Source of the DNA: Flavobacteriaceae bacterium UBA3478
GTDB lineage: Bacteria; Bacteroidota; Bacteroidia; Flavobacteriales; Flavobacteriaceae
Direction: 5' to 3'
Assembly: GCA_002381155.1 (NCBI GenBank)
Contig: DFQX01000020.1
Coordinates: 1 to 9,630 of the forward strand
Length of the DNA stretch: 9,630 nucleotides
Shown: positions 1-6,879 of the stretch, one piece after another
How the letters are laid out: every line of letters begins with the position of its first letter
How positions within the stretch are numbered: the stretch's first letter is position 1
Made by a program: the position numbers and the translations under genes
The notes under the pieces: model-generated
What the model was told of the DNA's origin: nothing
Databases searched by the model: none
The model's input: only the letters and a program-made list of their open reading frames with translations

Positions 1-172
1 GATGAGTTGGGATCATTTCAACGATGGTCTACTTAAAATGAAACCTCCATGGGATCGATTCTTTACTACCGTAAAAGGACCTGGGCAACCTCAGTCTTAT
101 TTATGGGTATTTATACTCGGTCTTGTAGGTTATTTTGGTTTTAAAGCAGTGAGAAAGCGAAAAAAAGCTTAA
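1..172 (+). CDS. lepB: Signal peptidase I (S26 family), C-terminal end only
   Basis: This is the last 56 codons of a reading frame that enters from the left edge and ends in TAA at 170-172. The peptide has an aromatic-rich stretch (PPWDRFFTTV), then KGPGQPQSY, then one hydrophobic helix (LWVFILGLVGYFGF), and a basic tail (KAVRKRKKA). From memory, this R/DRxFTTV...G.P.SY block followed by a terminal helix is typical of the C-terminus of Bacteroidota signal peptidase I, which cleaves signal peptides at the outer face of the inner membrane. The catalytic Ser and Lys would lie outside the window, so the call rests on the tail and on the WbqC gene that follows it. The stop is 1 nt before the WbqC start, implying co-transcription. 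An ATG at 2-4 is in frame but is probably internal. Confidence 0.6.
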   Translation, partial: MSWDHFNDGLLKMKPPWDRFFTTVKGPGQPQSYLWVFILGLVGYFGFKAVRKRKKA

Positions 173-173
173 C

Positions 174-821
174 ATGTTGAAAGCTGTACTTCTGCATCCC
201 TCCTATTTTCTAACGACCCAAAGTCTTGCCACGATAGCTCAATACGGGGATAAAATTGTCTTTGAAAAACACGATAATTTTCAAAAACAAACATATCGAA
301 GTAGATGCTCTATAGCTACAGATCAAGGAAAACTAAATCTTAGCCTACCTGTAAAACATCAGAAGAACATTCGACAGCGTTACAATGAAGTTAGAAGTGA
401 AGAAGTGTTTGACTGGAATAAACAACATTTAAAGAGTATCACAACAGCTTATAGAACCTCACCCTATTTTGAATTTTTTGAGCTAGAATTCAAAGAGTTA
501 TTCCAAAACAGTGCAGTAGATCTATTTGATCACAACCTCAAAATCACCAAGTATCTCTGCGATCAATTTAGAATCGCATTCCCTGATAGGTTTACTGAAT
601 CATATCATAAAATTGACTCAACCCCAGAGGTGTTAGATCTTCGTTATTTAATCTTATGTAAAGGTGCTACAGGAGTAATAGAAGAAAAAGGATATCCACA
701 GGTTTTTGAAGAGCGCACAGGGTTTCTCAGTAATCTATCGGCTATTGATCTATTGTTCAATCTAGGCCCAAGACATGGACTAGATTACCTAAGACAGATT
801 TCTATTTCTGGCCCTTTCTAA
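174..821 (+). CDS. WbqC-family protein
   Basis: The 215-residue product matches the WbqC-like family. It has an N-terminal strand with HPSYF (residues 8-12) where the family usually has QPxYFP. It continues with a YRSRCSI...GKLNLSLPV block (41-60), an NEVR motif (71-74), and a DWNKQHLKSITTAYRTSPYF stretch (80-99). The family was first named from an O-antigen (LPS) gene cluster and is thought to act in glycan or glycolipid synthesis, but its reaction is not established. No signal peptide or membrane helix is visible, so it is probably cytosolic. The ATG is 1 nt after the lepB stop with no Shine-Dalgarno sequence, which is normal in Bacteroidota. The last 20 nt, including the TAA at 819-821, also encode the end of the opposite-strand rhomboid gene. 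Confidence 0.82.
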   Translation: MLKAVLLHPSYFLTTQSLATIAQYGDKIVFEKHDNFQKQTYRSRCSIATDQGKLNLSLPVKHQKNIRQRYNEVRSEEVFDWNKQHLKSITTAYRTSPYFEFFELEFKELFQNSAVDLFDHNLKITKYLCDQFRIAFPDRFTESYHKIDSTPEVLDLRYLILCKGATGVIEEKGYPQVFEERTGFLSNLSAIDLLFNLGPRHGLDYLRQISISGPF

Positions 822-1626
822 AGAGGTAGTCTTTTTCCTCGGCAGAAAGGCTTTCGTAACCTGACGCACTGATTTTATCAAGAATTAAATCAATCTTCTC
901 TTGATCAGATAGGGGCTCAGCGCTGGTTCGTTTTTTGTTTTTGTAAACCTTAAAGGATGGCTTTTTACGAGCGAAATTGAATCGAAATCCTTGTCTGAAA
1001 TAATTTTGTAAACCATCAGCAATCTCCACTCCTTTTAATAATTGGCTCGCCATAAAATAACCAATTCCCGCCCCAACGAGGTGGGCTAAGCGACCACCAA
1101 AATTGACACCCGAGGTTAATTGCAGTAAATCAATCACAACAAAAAAGGCTCCGAGTTGCCACAACTTAATGTTGAAAATAAAAATTCTAATAGGCTGATT
1201 CGGAGTATAGGTAGCAATAAATATGAGCACCGCCATGACCCCAGCCGAAGAACCAACTAGATAGGCGCTAGAGGTTAGAAAAAGGGAGTAAGAAAAAAGA
1301 AAAGTAAGTCCGGCAAAAAATACACCCAAGAAGTAAACCGCAAATAACCGGGCCGTATCAAAAAGCGTTAAAAAATAACGACTCGCGGTGTATAGCCAAA
1401 GCATATTGAATATCAGGTGCCAAAGATCTGAATGAATAAAACTGTAGGTAATTAGGCTCCAAGGTTGAAATAATAAAGTTGTTAATGACGAGCTTAAAAC
1501 CAACCAACGGTCTAGAGACAATCCAACAACACCTAAAATCGAGATCACCAAAAACACGAGTACTTGAATCGCAATGAAGCGATCAAAGCTGCTCATCAAA
1601 TTCCATCGATAACGCAGGTTTTCCAT
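802..1626 (-). CDS. Rhomboid intramembrane serine protease with C-terminal DUF6576-like tail
   Basis: This is a 274-residue polytopic membrane protein. I start it at the ATG at 1626-1624, which overlaps the upstream stop as TAATG and suggests translational coupling. An in-frame TTG at 1635 would add three residues. Numbered from that TTG, the rhomboid landmarks are HSDLWHLIFN with His73 and Asn77, the nucleophile motif GSSAG with Ser130, and AHLVGAGIGY with His185. This dyad cleaves substrates inside the membrane. The Ser motif is GSSA rather than the commoner GASG, but it keeps the GxS pattern. After the last helix, a basic linker leads to a soluble tail ending in ILDKISASGYESLSAEEKDYLF (split here: ILDKISASGYES, residues 251-262, and LSAEEKDYLF, 263-272). 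This tail resembles DUF6576, a small domain common on Bacteroidota rhomboids. Substrates are unknown. It is the last gene of the six-gene run. Confidence 0.87.
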   Translation of the reverse strand: MENLRYRWNLMSSFDRFIAIQVLVFLVISILGVVGLSLDRWLVLSSSLTTLLFQPWSLITYSFIHSDLWHLIFNMLWLYTASRYFLTLFDTARLFAVYFLGVFFAGLTFLFSYSLFLTSSAYLVGSSAGVMAVLIFIATYTPNQPIRIFIFNIKLWQLGAFFVVIDLLQLTSGVNFGGRLAHLVGAGIGYFMASQLLKGVEIADGLQNYFRQGFRFNFARKKPSFKVYKNKKRTSAEPLSDQEKIDLILDKISASGYESLSAEEKDYLFRKGQK

Positions 1627-2369
1627 TAGTTCCAACGGTGATTGTTAAATGAATTTCGACTCCAGTACCACATCATAATATAGCCTAATAATGCACCACC
1701 AATGTGAGCAAAGTGAGCGATACCAGTATTTTGATTAGTAATACCAAAATAAAGATCTCCCAGAATGATGAGGGGCACAAAGTATTTCGCTTTAATAGGA
1801 AATGGCAGAAATAGCAGCATCAAACGAGCGTTGGGATACATAAAGGCGAAAGCTACTAAGACACCGTAAACAGCCCCTGAAGCTCCTACTGCCGGAGTGT
1901 AAAACGCAGACCTCAACTGTTCTGCTACTTCGTAAGAAACACCGCGTTCAATATAACTTAGATTTACGCCTGAGGTAGAGGTCAAAGCCTCAAATAGTTG
2001 TACTCTAGATATTCCTGAGTCCACAATCGCCTCAACGGCACTATTGAAATAGATGTAATTCACACCCGTGTGTAAAAATGCAGCTCCTAAGCCAGCGGAG
2101 AAGAAAAAGAAGATGAATTTTTCTTGGCCCCATTGACGTTCAAGTGGTGTTCCAAAGGCCACTACCGCATACATATTAAAGAGTATATGAGCAAAACCTC
2201 CATGCATGAACATATGGGTAGCAAACTGCCAAAAACCAAATCTAGGGTTCTCCATAAACCAAAGGGAGAATCTCCCATACATAAAGTCTCCTAAGCTCAG
2301 TGTTAGAATAAAGAACAACACATTAGCGATAAGTATTCCACGTACAGCGGGAGTCATTTGTTGTAGCAT
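1626..2369 (-). CDS. Rhomboid intramembrane serine protease (second copy)
   Basis: This is a 247-residue membrane protein with a complete rhomboid signature: FMHGGFAHILFN with His61 and Asn65, GASGAVYGV with nucleophile Ser164, and AHFAHIGGALLGY with His222. The pattern predicts an active intramembrane protease of the inner membrane. Between the early helices and the Ser motif is a long polar insert (about residues 106-158). Loops of this kind occur in Bacteroidota rhomboids and could contact substrate, though that is inference. There is no extra C-terminal domain; the protein ends shortly after the last helix in a polar, basic tail (WSRNSFNNHRWN). The ATG at 2369-2367 lies 3 nt after the mutL stop, and its TAA shares a base with the start of the next rhomboid gene. 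It is clearly different in sequence from that neighbour, so this is not a recent duplication. Confidence 0.92.
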   Translation of the reverse strand: MLQQMTPAVRGILIANVLFFILTLSLGDFMYGRFSLWFMENPRFGFWQFATHMFMHGGFAHILFNMYAVVAFGTPLERQWGQEKFIFFFFSAGLGAAFLHTGVNYIYFNSAVEAIVDSGISRVQLFEALTSTSGVNLSYIERGVSYEVAEQLRSAFYTPAVGASGAVYGVLVAFAFMYPNARLMLLFLPFPIKAKYFVPLIILGDLYFGITNQNTGIAHFAHIGGALLGYIMMWYWSRNSFNNHRWN

Positions 2370-2372
2370 AGC

Positions 2373-4148
2373 CTAGAATTTACGTGCAATTTCTTGAACA
2401 TCGATCAACCTAAAAATCAGCTTCTGATCCGGCGACCATTCGCGTTCTTTGCACAAATTTAGGTCTTCTAAAAGTTTTCTCATTTGTTCAGGCGAGAGCT
2501 TCACCCCCGATCGAATAGCCATATTTCGAGACAAAATTCTAGCCGATAACTCAGCAGTAGAAAAGCTCTCTAAAGAATGCTTATCCTGTGAAAGATTAAG
2601 AAGCTCCTTGAAAAGCTTAAGAGCATTAGGAGTGTCTAAAAATTCAGGACCACCACTTAAGGTTAGTTGATGGTCTGTTAAACTAATAGCAAAGCCTAGA
2701 TCTCTTAACTGATCTTCAATTTGTGAAAACTGGTTGCGCTCCGAAGGGTTTAGCTCGATCTCTTCAGAAAATAACCATTGCTGAGAGTTAGATACCTCAA
2801 CGGTCATTGCCGCCAATAATTGCTCATAAATCACGCGTTGATGAGCTCTATACTGATCGATTAATACTAGTTTGGCATCTCTAGCTATTACGAGATATTT
2901 CGTGTCGAGTTGAATAGGTGATTGTAAAGACTCAAAGCTTATCGTTTCTCCTTCAAAATCGTCAGAAAAGATGGTCTGCTTGGCTTCAGTTTCTACCACG
3001 AGTTGACTAAATCCTAAAGCATCGTTAGCATCTACTGACACAAATGGATTGAAGCTAGGGTCTACTTTAACTTTGGGCATGCGGTTAGGTGAAGAAGACC
3101 GTTCAGATCGATAATCTACCTGATAATCTGGATTGAGGTCAAAATCAATGGTCGCATTGACTCTGAATTGTCCCAAACCATGGCGAACAGTAGCCTGCAA
3201 TAGGGTGAAAATCTCGAACTCATCAACCAGTTTTATTTCGGTTTTGGTCGGATGTATATTAACATCAACCATCGATGGGTTTACTTCTAGAAAAATAAAG
3301 TATCCGGGTTGATAATCATTATTTAAAAGACCCTCATAGGCCTTAATCACTGCCTTGTGCAAATAGGAATGACGCACATAGCGACCATTTACGAAAAAGA
3401 ATTGTTCTTGTCGGGACTTTTTGGCAAATTCAGGTTTTTGCGCGTATCCCGAAATTTTAACCACTTCAGTAGCCTCCTTAATAGATACAACACGCTCAGG
3501 GTATTTCGATCCGAAAACATGGCCGATGCGCTGTAATAAATTGGATGGTGGAAGATCAAATAAAACTTGATCATCAGAATACATCTTCCAATAAATATCG
3601 GTATGAATAAGCGCTACCCGCTGAAACTCATCGATGCAATGCTTCAATTCTACTGAATTCGACTTCAAGAAGTTTCTACGAGCAGGTATATTGAAAAAAA
3701 GATGTTTTACAGAAATGGTGGTGCCTACCTCAGCGACGACTTCTTTAATATCGTAAGACTGTCCGCCATGATTCGTATATTCAAAAGCCTCTTCTGAACC
3801 TTGAACCCTACTTTTACAACTAACTTGGGCAATGGCTGATATACTTGCTAATGCTTCTCCCCTGAACCCTTTTGTACTTAAGGTAAATAAATCTTCTGCA
3901 GATCGAATTTTAGAAGTAGCATGTCGCTCAAAGGCCAATTCTAACTGGTCTTTATCAATACCTACTCCATTATCAATGACACTGATTAATTCCTTACCTG
4001 ATTCCTTAATAACCAAAGTAATATTTGTAGATCCCGCATCAACAGCATTTTCAAGCAATTCCTTAACCACTGAGGCCGGACGTTGTACAACTTCCCCTGC
4101 GGCTATCTGATTGGCTACATGTTCTGGAAGCTTAAAAATTTCAGGCAC
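2373..4148 (-). CDS. mutL: DNA mismatch repair protein MutL
   Basis: This 591-residue protein has the length and architecture of MutL, which couples mismatch recognition by MutS to strand removal. The N-terminal GHL ATPase is intact: KELLENAVDAG with Glu30 and Asn34, DNGVGI with Asp59, GFRGEALASI (94-103), FFNIPARRNF (151-160), and DVNIHPTK with Lys302. A low-complexity linker (about 335-410) joins it to a dimerisation domain. There the usual endonuclease motif DQHAx2Ex4E reads DQYRAHQRVIYE (431-442), with His, Ala and Glu changed to Tyr, Arg and Gln. The zinc-site motif CPHGRP is replaced by SPDQKL (572-577). This suggests it does not nick DNA through the known site. The start is GTG at 4148-4146, overlapping the upstream gene by 8 nt, and the conserved N-terminus (ANQIAAGEVVQRPASVVKE) begins just after it. 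Confidence 0.96.
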   Translation of the reverse strand: MPEIFKLPEHVANQIAAGEVVQRPASVVKELLENAVDAGSTNITLVIKESGKELISVIDNGVGIDKDQLELAFERHATSKIRSAEDLFTLSTKGFRGEALASISAIAQVSCKSRVQGSEEAFEYTNHGGQSYDIKEVVAEVGTTISVKHLFFNIPARRNFLKSNSVELKHCIDEFQRVALIHTDIYWKMYSDDQVLFDLPPSNLLQRIGHVFGSKYPERVVSIKEATEVVKISGYAQKPEFAKKSRQEQFFFVNGRYVRHSYLHKAVIKAYEGLLNNDYQPGYFIFLEVNPSMVDVNIHPTKTEIKLVDEFEIFTLLQATVRHGLGQFRVNATIDFDLNPDYQVDYRSERSSSPNRMPKVKVDPSFNPFVSVDANDALGFSQLVVETEAKQTIFSDDFEGETISFESLQSPIQLDTKYLVIARDAKLVLIDQYRAHQRVIYEQLLAAMTVEVSNSQQWLFSEEIELNPSERNQFSQIEDQLRDLGFAISLTDHQLTLSGGPEFLDTPNALKLFKELLNLSQDKHSLESFSTAELSARILSRNMAIRSGVKLSPEQMRKLLEDLNLCKEREWSPDQKLIFRLIDVQEIARKF

Positions 4149-4428
4149 GACTAGTGAAAATGCTTAGATCAAAGTCAATAATGACTAAAAAGAAAAAGAT
4201 TAAAATTAGAGCTATGGTTAAAACCAATCGGTTGCTTTTTTTTGATTCTTCACCCGATTTAAGATCATCGATAGCCCAAAAAAATTTGTTTTTTAAACCT
4301 CTCGGAGGCTGGGCTGTACTACGAAACGAATCGAAACGATGTTCCATCTTAAAGGGAGAACCCTCCCCCTTGTAGTAACGAGGTTGGTATCCGAATTTCT
4401 TATGCGATTTCATCTTTAGAAATGCCAT
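4141..4428 (-). CDS. Conserved small one-helix membrane protein, function unknown
   Basis: This 95-residue protein has a basic, aromatic-rich N-terminal half. It contains FGYQPRYYKG (12-21), then MEHRFDSFRST (28-38), and then one hydrophobic helix at about 67-85 (LVLTIALILIFFFLVIIDF). The N-terminus is positive, so it is probably anchored with that part in the cytoplasm. From memory, proteins with this PRYxKG...RFDxxRST pattern occur at this locus in many Flavobacteriia and are often mislabelled riboflavin synthase subunit beta because they sit beside ribH. Nothing in it resembles lumazine synthase. It begins 34 nt after ribH and overlaps the mutL start by 8 nt, so its translation is probably coupled to mutL. 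An in-frame ATG at 4413-4411 is an alternative start. I do not know its role. Confidence 0.8.
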   Translation of the reverse strand: MAFLKMKSHKKFGYQPRYYKGEGSPFKMEHRFDSFRSTAQPPRGLKNKFFWAIDDLKSGEESKKSNRLVLTIALILIFFFLVIIDFDLSIFTSRA

Positions 4429-4462
4429 AGAATAAAGATACTAAGAATCGATGAACCCGAAG

Positions 4463-4933
4463 TTAAACTTCAGACATTTGAAGAGCAGCTATCGCTGCCT
4501 CAACACCCTTATTGCCGTGCTTACCTCCACTTCGAGCTCTTGATTGGTCGATATGATTATCGGTTAATACACAGAATATTACTGGTGTAGTTCCTTTTAG
4601 ATTGAGTTCAGTTATGCCCTGGGTAATGGATTGACAAACAAAATCAAAGTGCGCCGTTTCACCTCTAATCACACAACCAATAACGATAACTGCATCGTAA
4701 TTCTCAGCCTTTACACATTTAGACGCTGCATAGGTGAGCTCAACCGCACCAGGAACAGCAATCTGATCAATGGTTCCCGCTTTGTGTTCAGCTAATGTCG
4801 AAAGACAACCATCTCTAAGCGCATGTGTTATTTCTTCATTCCAGTCTGCAGTGATAACGACAAAACGTTTCCCCTCACCCGAAGGAACCTTAGATGAATC
4901 GTAAGTTGATAAGTGATGATGTGCCGTAGCCAC
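4463..4933 (-). CDS. ribH: 6,7-dimethyl-8-ribityllumazine synthase
   Basis: This cytosolic enzyme condenses 5-amino-6-ribitylaminouracil with 3,4-dihydroxy-2-butanone 4-phosphate, the penultimate step of riboflavin synthesis. The 156-residue length fits the family. Visible motifs are ADWNEEIT (29-36), with the aromatic-Asn pair that binds the pyrimidine; AVPGAVELTYAA (59-70); GCVIRGETAHFDFV (86-99), with probable catalytic His95; and a terminal SRARSGGKHGNKGVEAA (131-147), holding the phosphate-binding Arg and the NKG core. The start is GTG at 4933-4931. It is 2 nt past the TPR gene stop, and the resulting MAT...LSTYD N-terminus fits Bacteroidota homologues as I remember them; no ATG lies between it and the core. 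No other riboflavin gene is visible here, and no FMN riboswitch-like region precedes it. Confidence 0.96.
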   Translation of the reverse strand: MATAHHHLSTYDSSKVPSGEGKRFVVITADWNEEITHALRDGCLSTLAEHKAGTIDQIAVPGAVELTYAASKCVKAENYDAVIVIGCVIRGETAHFDFVCQSITQGITELNLKGTTPVIFCVLTDNHIDQSRARSGGKHGNKGVEAAIAALQMSEV

Positions 4934-4935
4934 TC

Positions 4936-5700
4936 TTACTCTAGGTTTCCGATAATCGCATCGATACCCGACGCCTCAGTGTTACCAGTATACTCTTTCT
5001 TTAAACGCTTCGCATATTTAAGTGCCTTGCTAGTTTCATTAACCTCTAAAGCCATAAATAAGGCTTTTCGCAAGAACATCGGCGTTGTAAAGTCATTGGT
5101 ATCCTGATTGATAGCAGACTCGTAAGCTGAAAGCGCGTCAGAGTAACGCTCTAAACCAGCATAAGCATCTGCTATAGCGCCTTTAGCTAGAGCAGATAGG
5201 ATCGCATCGTCCGAAGAAAACCCTTCTAGAGCGGTAATCGCTTCCGAATACTGGCCTAACTGCAGGTAAGACATTCCTGCCCCATAAGAAGCTAATTTAG
5301 CTGCTTTAGTACCCGAATAGTTATCTATGATATCAACGAAGCCATATTTTCCTTGAGCACCATTTAGCGCAAGACCTAACAGAGAATCTTTTGCGACACC
5401 TGGCTGAGTAGATTGTTCGAAATAAGACTGTGGATAGTATAGTTCATTGGCTGCTTCGCGCTCCTTTGGAGCTAAAATAAACTCATTGTAGGCAAAGCTT
5501 CCAATACCTACCACTGCAATCGCAATGATCAATCCTAAAATAATTTTCTGATTTTTTCTAAACCACTCTTCAGATCGGGATGCCCCTGAGTCTAATGCTG
5601 AAAAAACCTCAGCTGTTTGACTGTTCTGATTTACAACCTCTTCGTTAGACTCAACGGCCTTAACTGATTTCTTATATCCTCTTCGCTGATAACTCGCCAT
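4936..5700 (-). CDS. Inner-membrane-anchored TPR protein (YfgM-like topology)
   Basis: This 254-residue protein has a polar, basic N-terminus (about 1-50), one membrane helix at about 52-72 (KIILGLIIAIAVVGIGSFAY), and a soluble C-terminal part made of tetratricopeptide-like helix pairs. Candidate repeats lie at about 134-165 (AKLASYGAGMSYLQLGQYSE then AITAL), 170-201 (ALAKGAIADAYAGLERYSDA then LSAYESA) and 206-236. The topology, cytoplasmic basic tail then helix then extracytoplasmic TPRs, resembles YfgM, which attaches to the Sec translocon and helps periplasmic chaperones; homology is only suggested by layout. It is the first gene of the six-gene minus-strand run, with a perfect TAnnTTTG element 23 nt before its ATG, and its stop is 2 nt before ribH. 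The particular function in this organism is unknown. Confidence 0.85.
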   Translation of the reverse strand: MASYQRRGYKKSVKAVESNEEVVNQNSQTAEVFSALDSGASRSEEWFRKNQKIILGLIIAIAVVGIGSFAYNEFILAPKEREAANELYYPQSYFEQSTQPGVAKDSLLGLALNGAQGKYGFVDIIDNYSGTKAAKLASYGAGMSYLQLGQYSEAITALEGFSSDDAILSALAKGAIADAYAGLERYSDALSAYESAINQDTNDFTTPMFLRKALFMALEVNETSKALKYAKRLKKEYTGNTEASGIDAIIGNLE

Positions 5701-5723
5701 GGTATACTATTATATTAGATGGG

Positions 5724-5731
5724 CAAAAATA
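5724..5731 (-). promoter_or_regulatory. Candidate Bacteroidota -7 promoter element for the TPR-ribH-mutL-rhomboid run
   Basis: Read on the minus strand the sequence is TATTTTTG, a perfect match to the Bacteroidota -7 consensus TAnnTTTG. It ends 23 nt before the ATG of the TPR gene, leaving a short leader of roughly 15-20 nt. I see no convincing TTTG/TTG -33 element at the expected spacing, so this is a motif match only. It sits in the 93-bp AT-rich gap between divergent genes. Confidence 0.45.
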
Positions 5732-5769
5732 GAATTTTTATCATAATCTACCGACTGGGTAACAATGCT

Positions 5770-5777
5770 TATTTTTA
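5770..5777 (+). promoter_or_regulatory. Weak candidate -7 element for recF
   Basis: On the plus strand TATTTTTA matches TAnnTTTG at all but the last fixed base and ends 16 nt before the recF ATG. There is no clear -33 partner. The gap is AT-rich, so chance is a real possibility. Its position between the divergent TPR and recF genes is the main argument for it. Confidence 0.22.
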
Positions 5778-5793
5778 CCATCCATTTTTAACT

Positions 5794-6879
5794 ATGTATC
5801 TAAAACATCTATCTCTAATCAACTATAAGAATTTCGAAGCCGATCAATTCGATTTTGATTCGTCTATAAATTGCTTGGTTGGCAGGAATGGCGCAGGTAA
5901 AACTACTATTTTAGATGCTATTTATCACTTAGCTTTTACCAAAAGCTATTTCAATCCTCAAAGCACTCAAAATGTTAGACATGGTGCCGAATTATTCACT
6001 TTAGAAGGTAAATTCAAGATCGATCAGAGAGATCTCGATCTTTTCGTCGGATTCAAAAAGGGCACCAAAAAGACGGTAAAACTCAATAGTAAAACTTACG
6101 ATCGAATCAGCGATCACATTGGAAAAATTCCGTTGGTCATTATTTCACCTGCCGACCGAGACCTTATTTCAGAAGGCAGTGAAACCAGGAGAAAATTCAT
6201 CGACAGTATTATTTCTCAATCAGATTCAGGCTATTTAAACGCACTGCTCAAATACAATCAGGCCTTAAGTCAAAGAAACTCTCTCTTAAAATACTTTTCA
6301 AAAAACAATGTTTTTCAGAAAGACACCCTTGCCTTATACGATGAATTACTCATTGAAAATGGTAGTATCATCTTTGAGAAGAGAAACCAATTCTTAAACT
6401 TTTTCTCTGAACACTTCATTGAACAGTACCAAGCAATCAGTCCTGTAGAGAGTGAGGTCGTGGAGGTTAAATATGATTCTGAACTGCTTAAAACCGATTT
6501 TAAAACGCTTCTTGAACAGAGTCTTTCTAAAGATCGCCTACTACAATATACCTCAACCGGAATACATAAGGATGACTTGATGTTGCTTTTAAATGGATAC
6601 CCCATCAAAAAATTCGGAAGTCAAGGACAGCAGAAAAGCTTTTTGATTGCCCTGCGCTTTGCCCAGTATGCCTTTCTTAAAAATCAAAAAAATCAAAAAC
6701 CGATCGTTCTATTAGATGATATCTTTGATAAATTAGATGATCAGCGAGTGATGCGTTTAGTGGCACTTGTCGAAAACGATTTCTTCGGTCAATTATTCAT
6801 TAGTGATACGAATAGTAGTAGAACAGAGGAAGTAGTAAAAGCAACCGGTAGACCCTATGTAATTCATCATCTAGAATGA
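5794..6879 (+). CDS. recF: DNA replication and repair protein RecF
   Basis: RecF is an SMC-like ATPase that works with RecO and RecR to load RecA at single-strand gaps. From the chosen ATG the protein is 361 residues, the usual RecF length, beginning MYLKHLSLINYKNF, the family's typical first strand. An upstream in-frame ATG at 5719 would add 25 unrelated residues. Walker A is GRNGAGKTT (30-38), the ABC signature is SQGQQKS (276-282), and Walker B is IVLLDD followed by IFDKLDD (304-316). Between them are IPLVIISPADRDLISEGS (112-129) and the RRKFID block just after, both characteristic of RecF. The TGA overlaps the start of the DciA-like gene as ATGA, so the two are translationally linked. Confidence 0.96.
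   Translation: MYLKHLSLINYKNFEADQFDFDSSINCLVGRNGAGKTTILDAIYHLAFTKSYFNPQSTQNVRHGAELFTLEGKFKIDQRDLDLFVGFKKGTKKTVKLNSKTYDRISDHIGKIPLVIISPADRDLISEGSETRRKFIDSIISQSDSGYLNALLKYNQALSQRNSLLKYFSKNNVFQKDTLALYDELLIENGSIIFEKRNQFLNFFSEHFIEQYQAISPVESEVVEVKYDSELLKTDFKTLLEQSLSKDRLLQYTSTGIHKDDLMLLLNGYPIKKFGSQGQQKSFLIALRFAQYAFLKNQKNQKPIVLLDDIFDKLDDQRVMRLVALVENDFFGQLFISDTNSSRTEEVVKATGRPYVIHHLE

Noticed and set aside
2..172. A complete 56-residue small protein starting at the ATG at position 2
   Set aside because: The sequence looks like the C-terminal tail of signal peptidase I, with the first conserved block well inside, so the Met is most likely internal to a longer gene.
1627..1635. TTG start three codons upstream for the downstream rhomboid
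   Set aside because: The ATG at 1626-1624 forms a TAATG junction with the previous gene and is a stronger start; the TTG adds only three residues with no conserved sequence.
2449..2670. Open frame of 73 codons antisense to the mutL C-terminal part
   Set aside because: No domain, no promoter, and fully inside a strongly supported gene.
3832..4110. Open frame of 92 codons antisense to mutL
   Set aside because: It mirrors the conserved ATPase part of mutL, has no recognisable domain, and its openness follows from the codon use of mutL.
4433..4440. Near-consensus -7 element (TATCTTTA, minus strand) in the 34-nt gap after ribH
   Set aside because: It is one fixed base off, has no -33 partner, and would leave a leader of only about 4 nt; chance is likely in AT-rich sequence, although an internal promoter for the small protein and mutL cannot be excluded.
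5719..5793. N-terminal extension of RecF from an upstream in-frame ATG
   Set aside because: The extra 25 residues do not resemble RecF, would overlap the divergent promoter region, and the ATG at 5794 gives the family's usual N-terminus and length.
6315..6608. Open frame of 97 codons antisense to recF
   Set aside because: Ser-rich low-complexity product with no family resemblance, fully inside recF.
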